A DNA stretch of 64,000 bases from Verrucomicrobiia bacterium (GCA_020439945.1 JAGRPB010000007.1:1-64000), one strand, 5' to 3'; shown: positions 34,890 to 45,601, counted from the stretch's first letter. The notes: generated by a model from the letters alone, not told the origin. Program-made: numbers and translations.

Positions 34890-35285
34890 TCAGAGCAGTC
34901 CCGCCCAGATGATCCCCACGTAGACAGCCTTGGTCGCGATGTGGAGCCACTGATCGGTTTCGAAGCCGGTCAGTTTTTCGCATTTCATGCTGTCGATCGC
35001 GAAGTGGATGACGAATTCGGCGAAGCCAAGCAGCGGGCTGCCGGTAATGATCCAGACAAAGCCAGCGTGAGTCAGCGCATGAGCTGACATCAGGTAAACC
35101 CAGAGATGCTTCGGCGAGGAGTCACCATCCGCGAGCGGGGGTGGCGGCAAGTGCCGGTTTTTGCCACGGGAGAGGAATTCGCCCTGGAGCGGAAAGTCAG
35201 CGAGCGCGTGACCGATACACAACGCGAAAAAAAGGACCAGCGCCCCGACGAAGTCGAGGTTTTCCACTGGCAGGCTTTCAATCAT
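34890..35285 (-). CDS. DUF3307-type membrane protein
   Basis: From the ATG at 35285 the protein has 131 residues. The N-terminal helix FVGALVLFFALCIGHALADFPLQGEFLSRGKN carries the HxxADFxLQ pattern of DUF3307 proteins. Two or three further helices follow (HLWVYLMSAHALTHAGFVWIITG, LGFAEFVIHFAIDSMKC, and the C-terminal AVYVGIIWAGLL). Function is unknown. The upstream in-frame extension to 35360 is not conserved-looking. Confidence 0.82.
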   Translation of the reverse strand: MIESLPVENLDFVGALVLFFALCIGHALADFPLQGEFLSRGKNRHLPPPPLADGDSSPKHLWVYLMSAHALTHAGFVWIITGSPLLGFAEFVIHFAIDSMKCEKLTGFETDQWLHIATKAVYVGIIWAGLL

Positions 35286-35428
35286 TGGGGGGATTTTGAA
35301 AAGAAAAACCGACGGTTGATTCTGGCGGATGAGGTCAGATCGACTTGCGCCTGACCTCAAGCATTGCGGTAAGTGAGCGGGTGGTCAACTCGCAAGTCGC
35401 CACCCAGCGATCACCGGCAATGGCGCCC

Positions 35429-35905
35429 TCAGAACGAATCCATGACCGCTTCACGGGCCATGGCCGCCTTTTCGTTGGCCCGGCGGAGACGCTTGCTCAA
35501 CTGCGTGGCAATGCTGACGAGCACGCGAGTGGCGGCTTCGGGGTTGGCTTCAAGGAAAGCCTCGAGACGGGCACGGTCGATTTTCCAGACCTGGGAAAGC
35601 GAGTGAGCCATGACGCTGGCACTGGCGTGACCGGAGTCGAAGATGTTCACTTCGCCGATAGTGTCGCCCGATTTGAGCTGACCCAGCAGGATGGGGCGGC
35701 CGGTCGATTCTGTCTGCACGTGAAAGGTGCCGAAAACGATGAGAAAGAGGGCATCCTGTTCCTGGCCTTCGGCAATGATCACGTCGCCGTCGTTGGCGGT
35801 GATGAATTCTCCGAAAGAACCGAGAGAGTTGCGTTCGTCTTCAGTCAGATCCTCGGCAAATCCGAGGGCCGGAAGGGAGGGTTGATTTCCTGCGGCTTCG
35901 CTCAT
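35429..35905 (-). CDS. stand-alone cyclic nucleotide-binding domain protein
   Basis: This 158-residue cytoplasmic protein is a single Crp-type cNMP-binding domain (about 15-135) without the usual HTH domain. The beta-roll and phosphate-binding cassette are seen in ADNGDVIIAEGQEQDALFLIVFGTFHV and LKSGDTIGEVNIFDSGHASASVMA. The usual cassette form GE(x)xLxxxxxRxA is here GEVNIFDSGHASA, with no Arg, so cyclic-nucleotide binding may be weak or lost. A helical C-terminus (LEAFLEANPEAATRVLVSIATQLSKRL) could be an adaptor surface. Its partner is unknown. Confidence 0.85.
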   Translation of the reverse strand: MSEAAGNQPSLPALGFAEDLTEDERNSLGSFGEFITANDGDVIIAEGQEQDALFLIVFGTFHVQTESTGRPILLGQLKSGDTIGEVNIFDSGHASASVMAHSLSQVWKIDRARLEAFLEANPEAATRVLVSIATQLSKRLRRANEKAAMAREAVMDSF

Positions 35906-35949
35906 AGTCCCGCGACTCTAGACCATGAGTCGGAAGTTGCCAGAACGAA

Positions 35950-36036
35950 ATGAGAGGAGCGGTTTTACGGTTCAAAGTTGATGGTTCCCGGTTGATGGTG
36001 AAACCGGAAAACCCTGAACCGTGAACCGAAAACCGG
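35950..36036. repeat. imperfect inverted repeat downstream of clpX
   Basis: CGGTTTTACGGTTCA at the left and TGAACCGAAAACCGG at the right form an imperfect inverted pair around GTTGATGGTTCCCGGTTGAT-like direct repeats. It lies directly past the clpX stop on the minus strand and fills much of the gap to the cNMP-binding gene. There is no T tract, so it is called a repeat rather than a terminator. Confidence 0.6.
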
Positions 36037-36037
36037 C

Positions 36038-37345
<1,308 letters not shown>

Positions 37346-37528
37346 AAGCGAAAGAAATCGAGAGAGATAGGGTGTCCTGGAGGTGGTGGCCTCCCGAGCG
37401 AAAACCACCGGGAGTGTAGCCGACCTTTGGGAGCGGTTCCAGAGCTTTGTCAGGTCGATGCGCCGAATCCTGACAGGACCTTTGCGTCGATTGCGACAAA
37501 ACACGATTCCGGCGGGCGCCGGGACCGC

Positions 37529-38203
37529 TCACTTCTTGTCCTCGCCGTTGCTGGCGTCGCGAGTGCTTTCCAGCACCTTGTCGATCAGGCCGTATTCCTG
37601 GGCCACTTCGGCCGGCATGTAGTTATCGCGATCGGCGTCGATCTCGATTTTTTCGATCGGCTGACCGGTGTGGTGCGAGAGGATCGTGTTCAGGCGCTTT
37701 TTCAGGCTGTACATGAACTCCACCGTCCGCTCCACATCGCTGGCCGTGCCCTGGGCGCCGCCGGAAACCTGGTGAATCATCACGTGCGAATTCGGGAGGG
37801 CGTAGCGCTTGCCTTTCGTGCCCGCACAGAGCAGCACCGCGCCCATGGAGGCGGCCATGCCCATGCAGTAGGTATTCACGTCGCAGGTGACGAACTGCAT
37901 CGTGTCATAGATCGCCAAGCCGGCCGTCACGGAACCGCCGGGGCTGTTGATGTAGACGTTGATGTCCTTGTTCGGATCCTGCATTTGCAGGTAAAGCATC
38001 TGGGCGATCACGTAGTTCGCCAGGGGGTCGCTGACCTGTTCGCCGATGAAGACGATGCGGTCCTTCATCAGGCGCGACAGCAGGTCGAACTGGATGAGAG
38101 AGCCGCCTTCCTTCTCGATCACGCTGACGTTCGTGAACGGTTGAACGCGATTCTGAAGGTGCGCGGGCAGGAGCGGGGAGATTTCGGAAATTTCTTCGTG
38201 CAT
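37529..38203 (-). CDS. clpP: ATP-dependent Clp protease proteolytic subunit
   Basis: This 224-residue serine protease subunit forms the barrel partnering ClpX. The catalytic Ser is in YCMGMAASMGAVLL, the His in NSHVMIHQVSGGAQG, and the Asp in DADRDNYMPAEVAQEYGLIDKV. INSPGGSVTAGLAIYDTM is the typical oxyanion loop region. The N-terminal ~30 residues are longer than in E. coli and may be a propeptide. It is downstream of tig by 141 bases and upstream of clpX by 183 bases. Confidence 0.97.
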   Translation of the reverse strand: MHEEISEISPLLPAHLQNRVQPFTNVSVIEKEGGSLIQFDLLSRLMKDRIVFIGEQVSDPLANYVIAQMLYLQMQDPNKDINVYINSPGGSVTAGLAIYDTMQFVTCDVNTYCMGMAASMGAVLLCAGTKGKRYALPNSHVMIHQVSGGAQGTASDVERTVEFMYSLKKRLNTILSHHTGQPIEKIEIDADRDNYMPAEVAQEYGLIDKVLESTRDASNGEDKK

Positions 38204-38344
38204 GAGCTTATTGGCGGTTAATTCGGAGAGTCGAGGGTTCGAATCAGGAGAAATTCTCGCGTGACGCGGCGGAACATCGCACCGGTTGGCCGCTCGCGCT
38301 ACCCCCTCCGATAACGATTCCGTGCTGAGACGCGAATCCGCGTT

Positions 38345-39733
38345 TCAGCTTTCGGTTTCGTCGGTGCTTTCTTCGCCGGCCGCCGCGGCTGCGGTCGCCG
38401 CCGCCGTGTCGGGATCGACCTCGGTCAGCTCGACTTTCGAGCGCAGGAATTCCAGCACTTTACCAATCATGATGTCGTGCCGGACATTGCCGAACGCGTT
38501 GCGATCACGCAGCTCGCGCATCACCTTTTTCACCGGACGCTGACTCTGAGCGGCCATCATCGCGATCTGGCGCGACAGCTCCTGGTCGTTCACGGTGATG
38601 TTTTCCGCTTCCGCGATTTTCTCGAGGATGAAGGTGGTCTTCAGGTTCACCTTGGCCCGGGCCTGGGCATTTTCGAGAATCTCTCCCTGATGCTCCTCGA
38701 TCAGGCTCTGGTCGGCACCGCGCTGGTAGCTCTCGTAAACCATGTCGTTTACCTGTCGCTGCGTTTCGTTGAAAACCAGGTGCTGCGGCAGTTCGAATTC
38801 CAGTTTCTGACCCAGATGAGCCAGGATCTGGTTGGTGATCAGGTTCTGGCGCATGCGTTCGCCCTCGCCCTTGAGACCTTCGCGGATGTCTTCCTTGAGT
38901 TCATCGAGCGTCTTGCCTTCGGAAATCTTTGCGGCCAGCTCATCGTCGATCGGTGGCATCTGCTGTTCTTTCACGCCTTTCACCGTGGTGGCGAAAACGA
39001 CCTCCTTGCCGCGAAGTTCCTCGGGCTGAAATTCGTCCGAAAGCGTCACCGCGATGTCCTTGCTTTCATCGATGGAAAGCCCCAGCAATTGCTCGGCGAA
39101 ACCGGGCAGGAAATTGTCTTCCTCGCCTTCGGCCGGGAGTTTCACCCAGTATTCCTCGCTCTCGGCCAGTTGCGGCACGTCGGCTTCGGTGGCGTCGTTG
39201 AGCGGCTGACCGTCGAGAGTCGCCGTCCAGCCGATCACCGCGATGTCGCCCGCTTGGAGGGCGCGATCCGTCACGTCGTTGAATTCTGAGTGATTCTGCT
39301 GCATGCGCTCCAGCACGCCGTTGATCTGTTCGTCGGCGATCTCGTTTTTAGGCACTTCCACCGGGATCGTGGCGTAGTCGGGCAGGACGAATTCCGGTGC
39401 CGTCACCACTTCGGCCGCCCACGCGAAGCTGCCGTCGGGGCCGAAAAGTTCGCTCTCCACCTTGGAGATGCCGAGAATCTCGACCTTCTCATCCGTGTTC
39501 GCCTTCTGGCAGGCCTGGGAGACGAGGCGTTCGCTGACCTCCTCGTTGATCTGTTTGCCGTAGCGTTTTTCCACCGCCGACTTGGGTGCCTTGCCGGGAC
39601 GGAAACCCGGGATTTTCGCCTGGGCAGCGTAGGCGGCGACAATGCGGTCGCGCTCGATGGATACTTCGCTGGAAGGAATCTCTACGCTCAGGAGCGCTTT
39701 GCATTCCGGGAGTCTTTCGACGGAAATGGTCAT
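38345..39733 (-). CDS. tig: trigger factor, ribosome-associated chaperone
   Basis: This 462-residue protein is trigger factor, which meets nascent chains at the ribosome exit. The ribosome-binding signature reads FRPGKAPKSAVEKRYG (G-F-R-x-G-K-x-P), the middle PPIase-like FKBP domain is about 155-240, and the C-terminal arms (about 250-430) follow. The C-terminus is rich in Ala/Thr/Glu. ATG 39733 (MTISVERLPECKALLSVE) is used; the open frame continues to 40039 through repeat DNA and is rejected. It heads the tig-clpP-clpX operon. Confidence 0.95.
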   Translation of the reverse strand: MTISVERLPECKALLSVEIPSSEVSIERDRIVAAYAAQAKIPGFRPGKAPKSAVEKRYGKQINEEVSERLVSQACQKANTDEKVEILGISKVESELFGPDGSFAWAAEVVTAPEFVLPDYATIPVEVPKNEIADEQINGVLERMQQNHSEFNDVTDRALQAGDIAVIGWTATLDGQPLNDATEADVPQLAESEEYWVKLPAEGEEDNFLPGFAEQLLGLSIDESKDIAVTLSDEFQPEELRGKEVVFATTVKGVKEQQMPPIDDELAAKISEGKTLDELKEDIREGLKGEGERMRQNLITNQILAHLGQKLEFELPQHLVFNETQRQVNDMVYESYQRGADQSLIEEHQGEILENAQARAKVNLKTTFILEKIAEAENITVNDQELSRQIAMMAAQSQRPVKKVMRELRDRNAFGNVRHDIMIGKVLEFLRSKVELTEVDPDTAAATAAAAAGEESTDETES

Positions 39734-39899
39734 GGGAAATCCAGTGACGGTGAGGTTGGAAAAACAGGTAGGTTTTCCCCGCCGGAAATCGCTCCGGGGG
39801 GCGAGGGGCCGGGAAGCTAGCGCAGCGTCCCCCGAAATGCATCCGATAAATTCGGAGCGCATTTTCACGCCCAAAAAGGCCCGGCCGCCTCCCGCCAGA

Positions 39900-39991
39900 T
39901 TCCTCCTATTCCTATTCTTCGTCTTCTTCTTATTCCCTCGCCAGTAGTGCGTAGTGGAGAATAGGAATAGGACGAGGAATAGGAATAAGAG
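39900..39991. repeat. TATTCCTATTC inverted-repeat element
   Basis: TTCCTCCTATTCCTATTC with CTTCTTATTCCC and, inverted, GAATAGGAATAGGACGAGG and AATAGGAATAAGAGG form a ~90-base imperfect inverted repeat in the gap before tig. The 300 bases between tig and the M16 peptidase hold this and the element at 40000-40038 and no gene. Confidence 0.7.
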
Positions 39992-39999
39992 GTTGTGAC

Positions 40000-40038
40000 C
40001 CAACAGGGTTTGATCGCGGACCTGGCCCTGTTGCGTCA
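40000..40038. repeat. CAACAGGGT inverted-repeat element overlapping a stop codon
   Basis: CCAACAGGGTTTGATCGCGG is followed by the inverted arm CTGGCCCTGTTGCGTC. The last three bases (TCA, 40036-40038) are the stop of the M16 peptidase on the minus strand. Confidence 0.8.
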
Positions 40039-41313
40039 ATCGAAAGCGCCGCCATGCCAGTCGCAGAGGATCGGCTCAACGCGTCCCGGCCCGACGGCGG
40101 CGGTCACGAGCAGCTCAGCGCGGAAAAGGCGCTCGGCAAGGGCCTGGATTTCGTCCGGCACGACGGCGGAGAGGCGGCGGTGAACCGTTTCCGGATCGAT
40201 CACGGTGTCGAAACTCAGCAGGCATTCGCCGGCCCACGACATCTGCGCGGCGGTGTTTTCCAGGGCGATGCGGCTTTGGCCGATGACGTAGGATTTTGCC
40301 TCATCGAGCTCCTGAACGCTCGGCGCTTTCTCCACGAATCCGCGCAGCACACGATGCAACTGGTCGAGCGCTCGCGGCAATTGATCGGGATCGAGCGCGA
40401 CGTAAATGTGAAGCAGGCCCGTTTCCTCGAAACTCATCAGGTCACTCTGGATCTCGTAACAGAGACCTTCCCTTTCCCGGAGTTCCTGGAAAAGCCGGCT
40501 GCTCATGTTTTCGCCGAGCATCACGTTGAGCAATTTCTGTGCGTAGCGCGTTTCGTCGTGTCGCCCGCAGGCGTGGAATCCCACGGCGAGATGAGCCTGC
40601 TCCAGGTCGTCGCGACTGGCGAATTCGAATCCTCGTCCGGCGGCGGTGCCCGTTTCGGTTGGCAGAGATGGGGCGGCTTTGAGGTCGCCGAGGAAGCGCT
40701 GCAACTGATCGATTACCTGGGCGTGTTCGACGCGACCGGCCACGGTGATGACGGTCTGGCTGGCGCTGTAGGCCGAGTGGTAGAAATCGAGGACCGCCTG
40801 CCGATCGATGCGGTCGAGGCTCTCCGACGTTCCCGTGATGGGTCGGCCAAGCGGGTGATCGGGCCACGCAGCGGCGCTGGTGAGGTCTTCCAGCCACTGC
40901 GACGGCTGATCGCGAACCATGGCGATTTCCTCGTGGATCACGTTGCGCTCGTTCTCGAGATCATCCGGTTCAAATCGCGGATGCTGAAACATGTCCACCA
41001 TCACATCGAGCAGCGGCTCCAGCTGTTCTGCGGGCCCTTTCACCTGGTAGGCGGTGTGGTCCTCGGTGGTGAACGCATCGATGGAGGCGCCGAGCCGTTC
41101 GATCTGTCGGGAAATGTCCTCGCCGCTCCGGTTCTCGGTGCCCTTGAAGAGCAGGTGCTCGATGAAATGAGCGACGCCGTTGTTTTCCGCCGTCTCCTGC
41201 CGACTGCCGGTCCCCGTCCAGAAACCGATCGACGCACTCTGCATGTGCGGCATCTCGATCGTCGCGACGCGAACGCCCGATGGCAGCGTGGTGAGATGGG
41301 TGCGATCGCTCAT
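40036..41313 (-). CDS. M16-family zinc peptidase (processing protease-like)
   Basis: This 425-residue protein resembles the one-chain M16B peptidases (bacterial mitochondrial-processing-peptidase relatives). The inverted zinc motif HxxEH is HFIEHLLFKGTENRS at about 48-62, and the third ligand Glu lies in ENERNVIHEEIAM. The second domain carries the R/Y pair typical of the family (RLFQELREREGLCYEI). It cleaves peptides or helps in pqqL/insulinase-like roles; the substrate is unknown. ATG 41313 is used. A copied gene end lies upstream at 41412-41512. Confidence 0.93.
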   Translation of the reverse strand: MSDRTHLTTLPSGVRVATIEMPHMQSASIGFWTGTGSRQETAENNGVAHFIEHLLFKGTENRSGEDISRQIERLGASIDAFTTEDHTAYQVKGPAEQLEPLLDVMVDMFQHPRFEPDDLENERNVIHEEIAMVRDQPSQWLEDLTSAAAWPDHPLGRPITGTSESLDRIDRQAVLDFYHSAYSASQTVITVAGRVEHAQVIDQLQRFLGDLKAAPSLPTETGTAAGRGFEFASRDDLEQAHLAVGFHACGRHDETRYAQKLLNVMLGENMSSRLFQELREREGLCYEIQSDLMSFEETGLLHIYVALDPDQLPRALDQLHRVLRGFVEKAPSVQELDEAKSYVIGQSRIALENTAAQMSWAGECLLSFDTVIDPETVHRRLSAVVPDEIQALAERLFRAELLVTAAVGPGRVEPILCDWHGGAFD

Positions 41314-41411
41314 GGAGGGGTTCACACCGGAGCGCAGATTCGCCGAAAAGCGAGAGAATCCGGCGGAGAAGGGGCGAGGATCGGGGAGCGAGCGACTTTT
41401 CGCTTCGGAAC

Positions 41412-41512
41412 TCACTCCACTCCCAGCTTCGCTTTCACATCATCGACCTTCAGACCTCCAACGGGGAGGTCGAAGCCAAGGTTGTCTCCGTTGAGTTGGA
41501 AAACGCCTCCGT
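41412..41512 (-). pseudogene. duplicated 3' end of the CehA-like gene (gene remnant)
   Basis: Read on the minus strand this encodes NGGVFQLNGDNLGFDLPVGG followed by LKVDDVKAKLGVE and a TGA stop. It matches the last ~30 codons of the CehA-like gene ending at 45858 (GGGFQPNGDNLGFDLPVGGL, then KVDDVKVKLGVE), with both silent and replacement changes. No start or upstream part is present, so it is a non-coding remnant. Together the two copies flank the 41513-45857 segment as direct repeats. Confidence 0.88.
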
Positions 41513-41637
41513 TTTACTTCTAGGGTTACTCTCATTTTTCCACGTGCGTTACCAGTCGTCTCTCGTTGATGGGCGAGCAAATCGCGTTTCATGAATGACT
41601 CAGGCTAGGGTTTTGATGTATCTTGACGATCGTATCT

Positions 41638-42921
41638 ATGAGAAGATCATCCCGAGTCACTCGCCTGCATCGGAGCGAAGCAGTTACCATCCGAAAGATT
41701 CTGATCCTTTCCGGTTTGTTCGGGCTCTTGAACGTCTCCGCGGATCCCAATATTTCAAACGTTCGGGCGGCGCAGCGGGAGGGGACAAACCTGGTGGATA
41801 TCTACTACGACTTGAGCGGCGGCACTCTGCCCTTGTCGGTATCGGTGGAGATTTCCTCGGACAACGGAGTCACCTACAACGTGCCAGCGAGCAGCCTGAG
41901 CGGGCACGTGGGCTCGAATGTGGTACCCGGGAGCAACCGCAAGATCACTTGGAATGCGGGGGCAGACTGGGGTGACCAGTTTTCCGTGGGGATGAGGGTG
42001 AAGGTGACCGCTAGCGACATTCCGCCGGTGCCGGAAGGCATGGTGTTGATCCCTGCGGGGAGTTTCCAGATGGGAGACGCGTTGGACGGAGTCGGAAATG
42101 CACCAGTCCACACTGTAAATGTAAGCGCCTTTTACATGCAACGGACAGAGGTAACGAATGACCAGATGATGGAAACCCTAAATTGGGCTCATGAACAAGG
42201 CAAACTACTGGTAACGAGCGGAAGCGTAAAAAATGCGCATGGCGACCAGCAAGAGTTGGTTGACTTGGATGATCCAGATTGCCGACTTCTGTTGTACGGG
42301 TCGGAATTCCAAATAAAAGCCACTAAGGGTAGTGGTTATCCATGTGTCGAAGTGACGTGGTATGGGGCGTGTGCGTATTGTAATTACCGGAGCGAGAAGG
42401 AAGGGCTCACAGCGTGTTATGACTTGTCAGACTGGAGTTGCAACTTTTCGGCCAACGGCTATCGCCTACCGACGGAAGCAGAGTGGGAAAAGGCGGCGCG
42501 CGGTGGTTTGGGTGGAAGACGGTTTCCGTGGGGCGACACCGTTTCCCACAATCATGCAAACTATTATTCTAGTTCTGATTACTTCTATGATGTAAGTGCG
42601 ACGCGAGGTTTCCATCCCGATTGGAACGTAGGGGGACAACCTTACACCTCGCCGGTAGGATCCTTTGCGGCGTTTGGGTACGAAGAAGGGCTTCATGATA
42701 TGGCAGGAAACGCGCGGGAATGGTGCTGGGATCGGGTTGGGTGGTCGTATTATTCTGTGTCGCCGGTGGACGACCCCACGGGTCCTGACACCGGAACCCA
42801 GCGCGTGATAAGAGGCGGAGATTATGGCTTTTTCGCTGATCGTTGCCGCGTCTCGCATCGAGGCGTTGATTTCCCGAACATCAGTCAAGGTAGCTACGGG
42901 GTCCGCCCCGTTCGAAGGTAG
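41638..42921 (+). CDS. secreted SUMF1/FGE-fold protein (formylglycine-generating enzyme-like)
   Basis: This 427-residue protein starts with a basic leader (MRRSSRVTRLHRSEAVTIRK) and a short hydrophobic part (ILILSGLFGLLNVSA). An N-terminal beta-rich domain (about 40-125) leads to an FGE-sulfatase fold starting at PEGMVLIPAGSFQMGDALDG. Typical fold motifs are YRLPTEAEWEKAARGG, GLHDMAGNAREWCWD and RVIRGGDYG. The last block is RCRVSHRGVDFPNISQGSYGVRPVRR: only the first of the two active-site Cys positions of real FGE appears present, so maturation of sulfatases is doubtful. It lies within a segment flanked by a gene-end duplication. Confidence 0.85.
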   Translation: MRRSSRVTRLHRSEAVTIRKILILSGLFGLLNVSADPNISNVRAAQREGTNLVDIYYDLSGGTLPLSVSVEISSDNGVTYNVPASSLSGHVGSNVVPGSNRKITWNAGADWGDQFSVGMRVKVTASDIPPVPEGMVLIPAGSFQMGDALDGVGNAPVHTVNVSAFYMQRTEVTNDQMMETLNWAHEQGKLLVTSGSVKNAHGDQQELVDLDDPDCRLLLYGSEFQIKATKGSGYPCVEVTWYGACAYCNYRSEKEGLTACYDLSDWSCNFSANGYRLPTEAEWEKAARGGLGGRRFPWGDTVSHNHANYYSSSDYFYDVSATRGFHPDWNVGGQPYTSPVGSFAAFGYEEGLHDMAGNAREWCWDRVGWSYYSVSPVDDPTGPDTGTQRVIRGGDYGFFADRCRVSHRGVDFPNISQGSYGVRPVRR

Positions 42922-43135
42922 GATTTCCTCGATTTTAACTCCCGATCTTGAAGTTCATGTCTTTTCCCTGTTCCCTAAGAAAGGTTCTATGAATATGAAA
43001 TTGAGGTGGTTCATATCATTGACTATCAGTGTGGTGCAAGAAGCCTCAGAGATGTGGAATCGAAAATTGTGGGCGGGCCGAACGGCTTCGCCGCGGAAGA
43101 ACCTCCCCAGTTTTCCGCCTTCAACCTATGGTTTC

Positions 43136-45601
43136 ATGAAACCGATTCTCCGCACACTAATTGCTGCCCTCGTCGCCGCAGTGCCTTTTTTGTGCCATGC
43201 TGCTACTACGGCCTATTCGCCCACCTTTACCGTGGACACGCGCAACCTCACAATGACCGAGCTTATCATTTCCGGTTCACCCACCGTGCCGTGGGGTTCT
43301 GAATCTGCTTACACGGCGACGCTATACTTTTCCGGTGCCGCACCCCAAGATGTTACGACAAAGTGCCAGTGGGCGGTGGCTGGCGGTCCTTTGGTTCAGA
43401 ACTTTTGGGAGATGGCGGTGATGAACGGAAACATTCTCCAACCCGGGGTTCCGTCAACGACGCCGCTAAAGATTACCGCCACGATCGAGCGAAATAGCGG
43501 GCGAATCACCTCCAGCCCTTTTTCCGTTACCGTCTCCGAATCCAACGGGATGAATATTGGCGTGGGATTCCTGTATCCAACCCTTTCCAGCCCCCTTTAC
43601 CTACGCACCGAGGGAAGCAACTATGTTTGGCGGATCGTCGCGGAAGCGAGTGGCATCGCAGCGAACAAGGCGGGAGTGACTTTCGAGTGGAAATTGGACG
43701 GGGCACCCATAGCGACGGGGAAGCAGCTCGACTACGAGATTACCGGGAAATCGAAAAGCCGTCAGCTTTCATTGACTGCAACTGACACTGAGGGGCGGGT
43801 TGGTCAAGCGTATCGCTGGCTGGTCTGCGATCCGCCTTTGGCCCTCGATGAACCGTCGAGACTCATTCCTGCGGTCGATCCTTTTTTTGGCGAGGTGAAA
43901 GATGAAAACGGGAACAACTTTCAGTTCGACCCACAGAAGACGCCGAACGGTCTGATCATTCTGACTCACGGACTCCGTGGGGACGCAAGTGATCCCTGGC
44001 TACTCAGTATGGCCAGCTCGATCCGTGCGCGGCTGATGAATCTTGGCAAACCGTTACCAAATATCGTCGTGTTTGGATGGGGTAGTTTATCGGACCCAAC
44101 TGAGTACTATGTAGGGGAGGCGCGCGACCGAGCCATCCTTGATGCGAAAAGTGCGCTTGTTGGGGCATCGGTCATCGCGACTGATTTGCTGGTGGGAGAA
44201 GTTGCCGACTATATCCTAGTGCGGCCGCACGGTCAGTCTGAGGGACAAGAATTGGCTGACTGGATTCGAACTGAAATCAACAACGAGAACATTGTGAGTT
44301 CTGCACCGATTCACCTAATCGGCCATAGTGCAGGCGGGTTTGTGATGGGTGAGTGCGGATGGAAGGTCCGAAATATTTGCAGCAATCTCCGGGTGACGAT
44401 GCTCGACACGCCTTTTGTGATCTTCAATCACGTCTGGCGATTCCCAAACCCAGGCTACCTCGATCGATATGTTTCGTCTGTACTGGGCCATCGCCTCCAA
44501 TATCCCTGGACCTGGAGATCGGAGTTGGACGGAACTCACGACATTTACCGGCTGATTGAGGGCGGTCCAAACTACTACTTGCACCCCATTTTGGGCCATC
44601 GCTACTCCCACGAATGGTATCAAACCACCGTCAACACAGTCGCGGCAGGCTCGGACGGCTTCGGCCTCTCTCCCTTTTTGACGTCTTCTGGAGGAGCGGT
44701 ATTAGCGTTGAAGAGCGCGGACTCCTTTACCTCAACTGGCGAACCGGCGGTGGAGGAGTCCCCCTCGCCGCCAACTGAAACCACGATTTCAATCGCCGGC
44801 TTCACAACTTTCGGAACTGTGATGTCGGACTTGAGAGGTTTCGTCGTCTCTGAGGGCGCGGGGATGAACTCGGGCATTTCGCTGGAGGGCTACTCTTTCC
44901 CTGCGGGGGCTTTTGCTCTACGATTCACCCTTCAGTTCACGACTCCGGGCGACGGTGATTTCCTAAGTGTATCCTTTGGTGACAACGTTCCACTATACAC
45001 CGGGAAGGACATGCCACTTACTCGAGACGAAGCCATCACAGTGGACGTGCCCGTGGAGCGGCTTGCCGGCGAGACGGGTGATCTGGTCTTCCGCCTTGCC
45101 AGCCGCGGGGCGCAGAATGCCGTGCTTGTCATTCAAGATGTTGTCGCCGTCATCATTGAGGACCCCGATCAGGACGGGCTCTCCAACGACGAAGAATTCA
45201 CGCTCGGAACTAATGCCTCAAAGGTGGACACGGATGACGATGGCCTATCCGATGCGGCAGAGGTGAATGTCTATGCGACGGACCCGCTCAAATGGGATAC
45301 GGACGGTGATGGGGCGAGCGATGGAGTCGAACTCGAAACCGACACAAACCCGTTGGACCCAACTTCCAAATTCGCAATCAAGTCCTTCACTGTGGAATCG
45401 GGTGTGCCGAACCTGCAGTGGCATGCACGCGATACCAGGAGCTATCGTGTCTTGCGGTCCATTGAGCCCGGCTTTGAGAGCTTTGACGTGATAGCCTCCG
45501 ATTTGCCGGGAGCTGATCCTTTCTCTAGCTATTCGGATTCCGCGTTGCCAGCGGGGCTTTCCAGAATGTTTTACAAGATACAGCTGGAGCCACAACCATG
45601 A
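43136..45601 (+). CDS. secreted lipase-like alpha/beta hydrolase with thrombospondin type 3 repeats
   Basis: From ATG 43136 the protein has 821 residues with a signal peptide (LRTLIAALVAAVPFLCHA). The N-terminal part is beta-rich (Ig-like, about 25-235). An alpha/beta-hydrolase core follows, with LIILTHGLRGDASDPWLLSM and the nucleophile elbow IHLIGHSAGGFVMGECGW, typical of lipases. The C-terminal third contains Ca-binding type 3 repeats (DPDQDGLSNDEEFTLGTNAS, VDTDDDGLSDAAEV, WDTDGDGASDGVELETDTNP) and a beta-rich end domain. It is probably an extracellular or surface esterase or lipase. The open frame reaches 42824, but it would lack a signal and overlaps the previous gene. Confidence 0.86.
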   Translation: MKPILRTLIAALVAAVPFLCHAATTAYSPTFTVDTRNLTMTELIISGSPTVPWGSESAYTATLYFSGAAPQDVTTKCQWAVAGGPLVQNFWEMAVMNGNILQPGVPSTTPLKITATIERNSGRITSSPFSVTVSESNGMNIGVGFLYPTLSSPLYLRTEGSNYVWRIVAEASGIAANKAGVTFEWKLDGAPIATGKQLDYEITGKSKSRQLSLTATDTEGRVGQAYRWLVCDPPLALDEPSRLIPAVDPFFGEVKDENGNNFQFDPQKTPNGLIILTHGLRGDASDPWLLSMASSIRARLMNLGKPLPNIVVFGWGSLSDPTEYYVGEARDRAILDAKSALVGASVIATDLLVGEVADYILVRPHGQSEGQELADWIRTEINNENIVSSAPIHLIGHSAGGFVMGECGWKVRNICSNLRVTMLDTPFVIFNHVWRFPNPGYLDRYVSSVLGHRLQYPWTWRSELDGTHDIYRLIEGGPNYYLHPILGHRYSHEWYQTTVNTVAAGSDGFGLSPFLTSSGGAVLALKSADSFTSTGEPAVEESPSPPTETTISIAGFTTFGTVMSDLRGFVVSEGAGMNSGISLEGYSFPAGAFALRFTLQFTTPGDGDFLSVSFGDNVPLYTGKDMPLTRDEAITVDVPVERLAGETGDLVFRLASRGAQNAVLVIQDVVAVIIEDPDQDGLSNDEEFTLGTNASKVDTDDDGLSDAAEVNVYATDPLKWDTDGDGASDGVELETDTNPLDPTSKFAIKSFTVESGVPNLQWHARDTRSYRVLRSIEPGFESFDVIASDLPGADPFSSYSDSALPAGLSRMFYKIQLEPQP

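Noticed and set aside
39734-40039. N-terminal extension of trigger factor
   Set aside because: The extra codons come from two repeat elements, and trigger factor starts at MTISVERLPECKALL.
42824-43135. N-terminal extension of the hydrolase/TSP3 protein
   Set aside because: It overlaps the end of the SUMF1-like gene, has no signal peptide, and the real leader starts at 43136.
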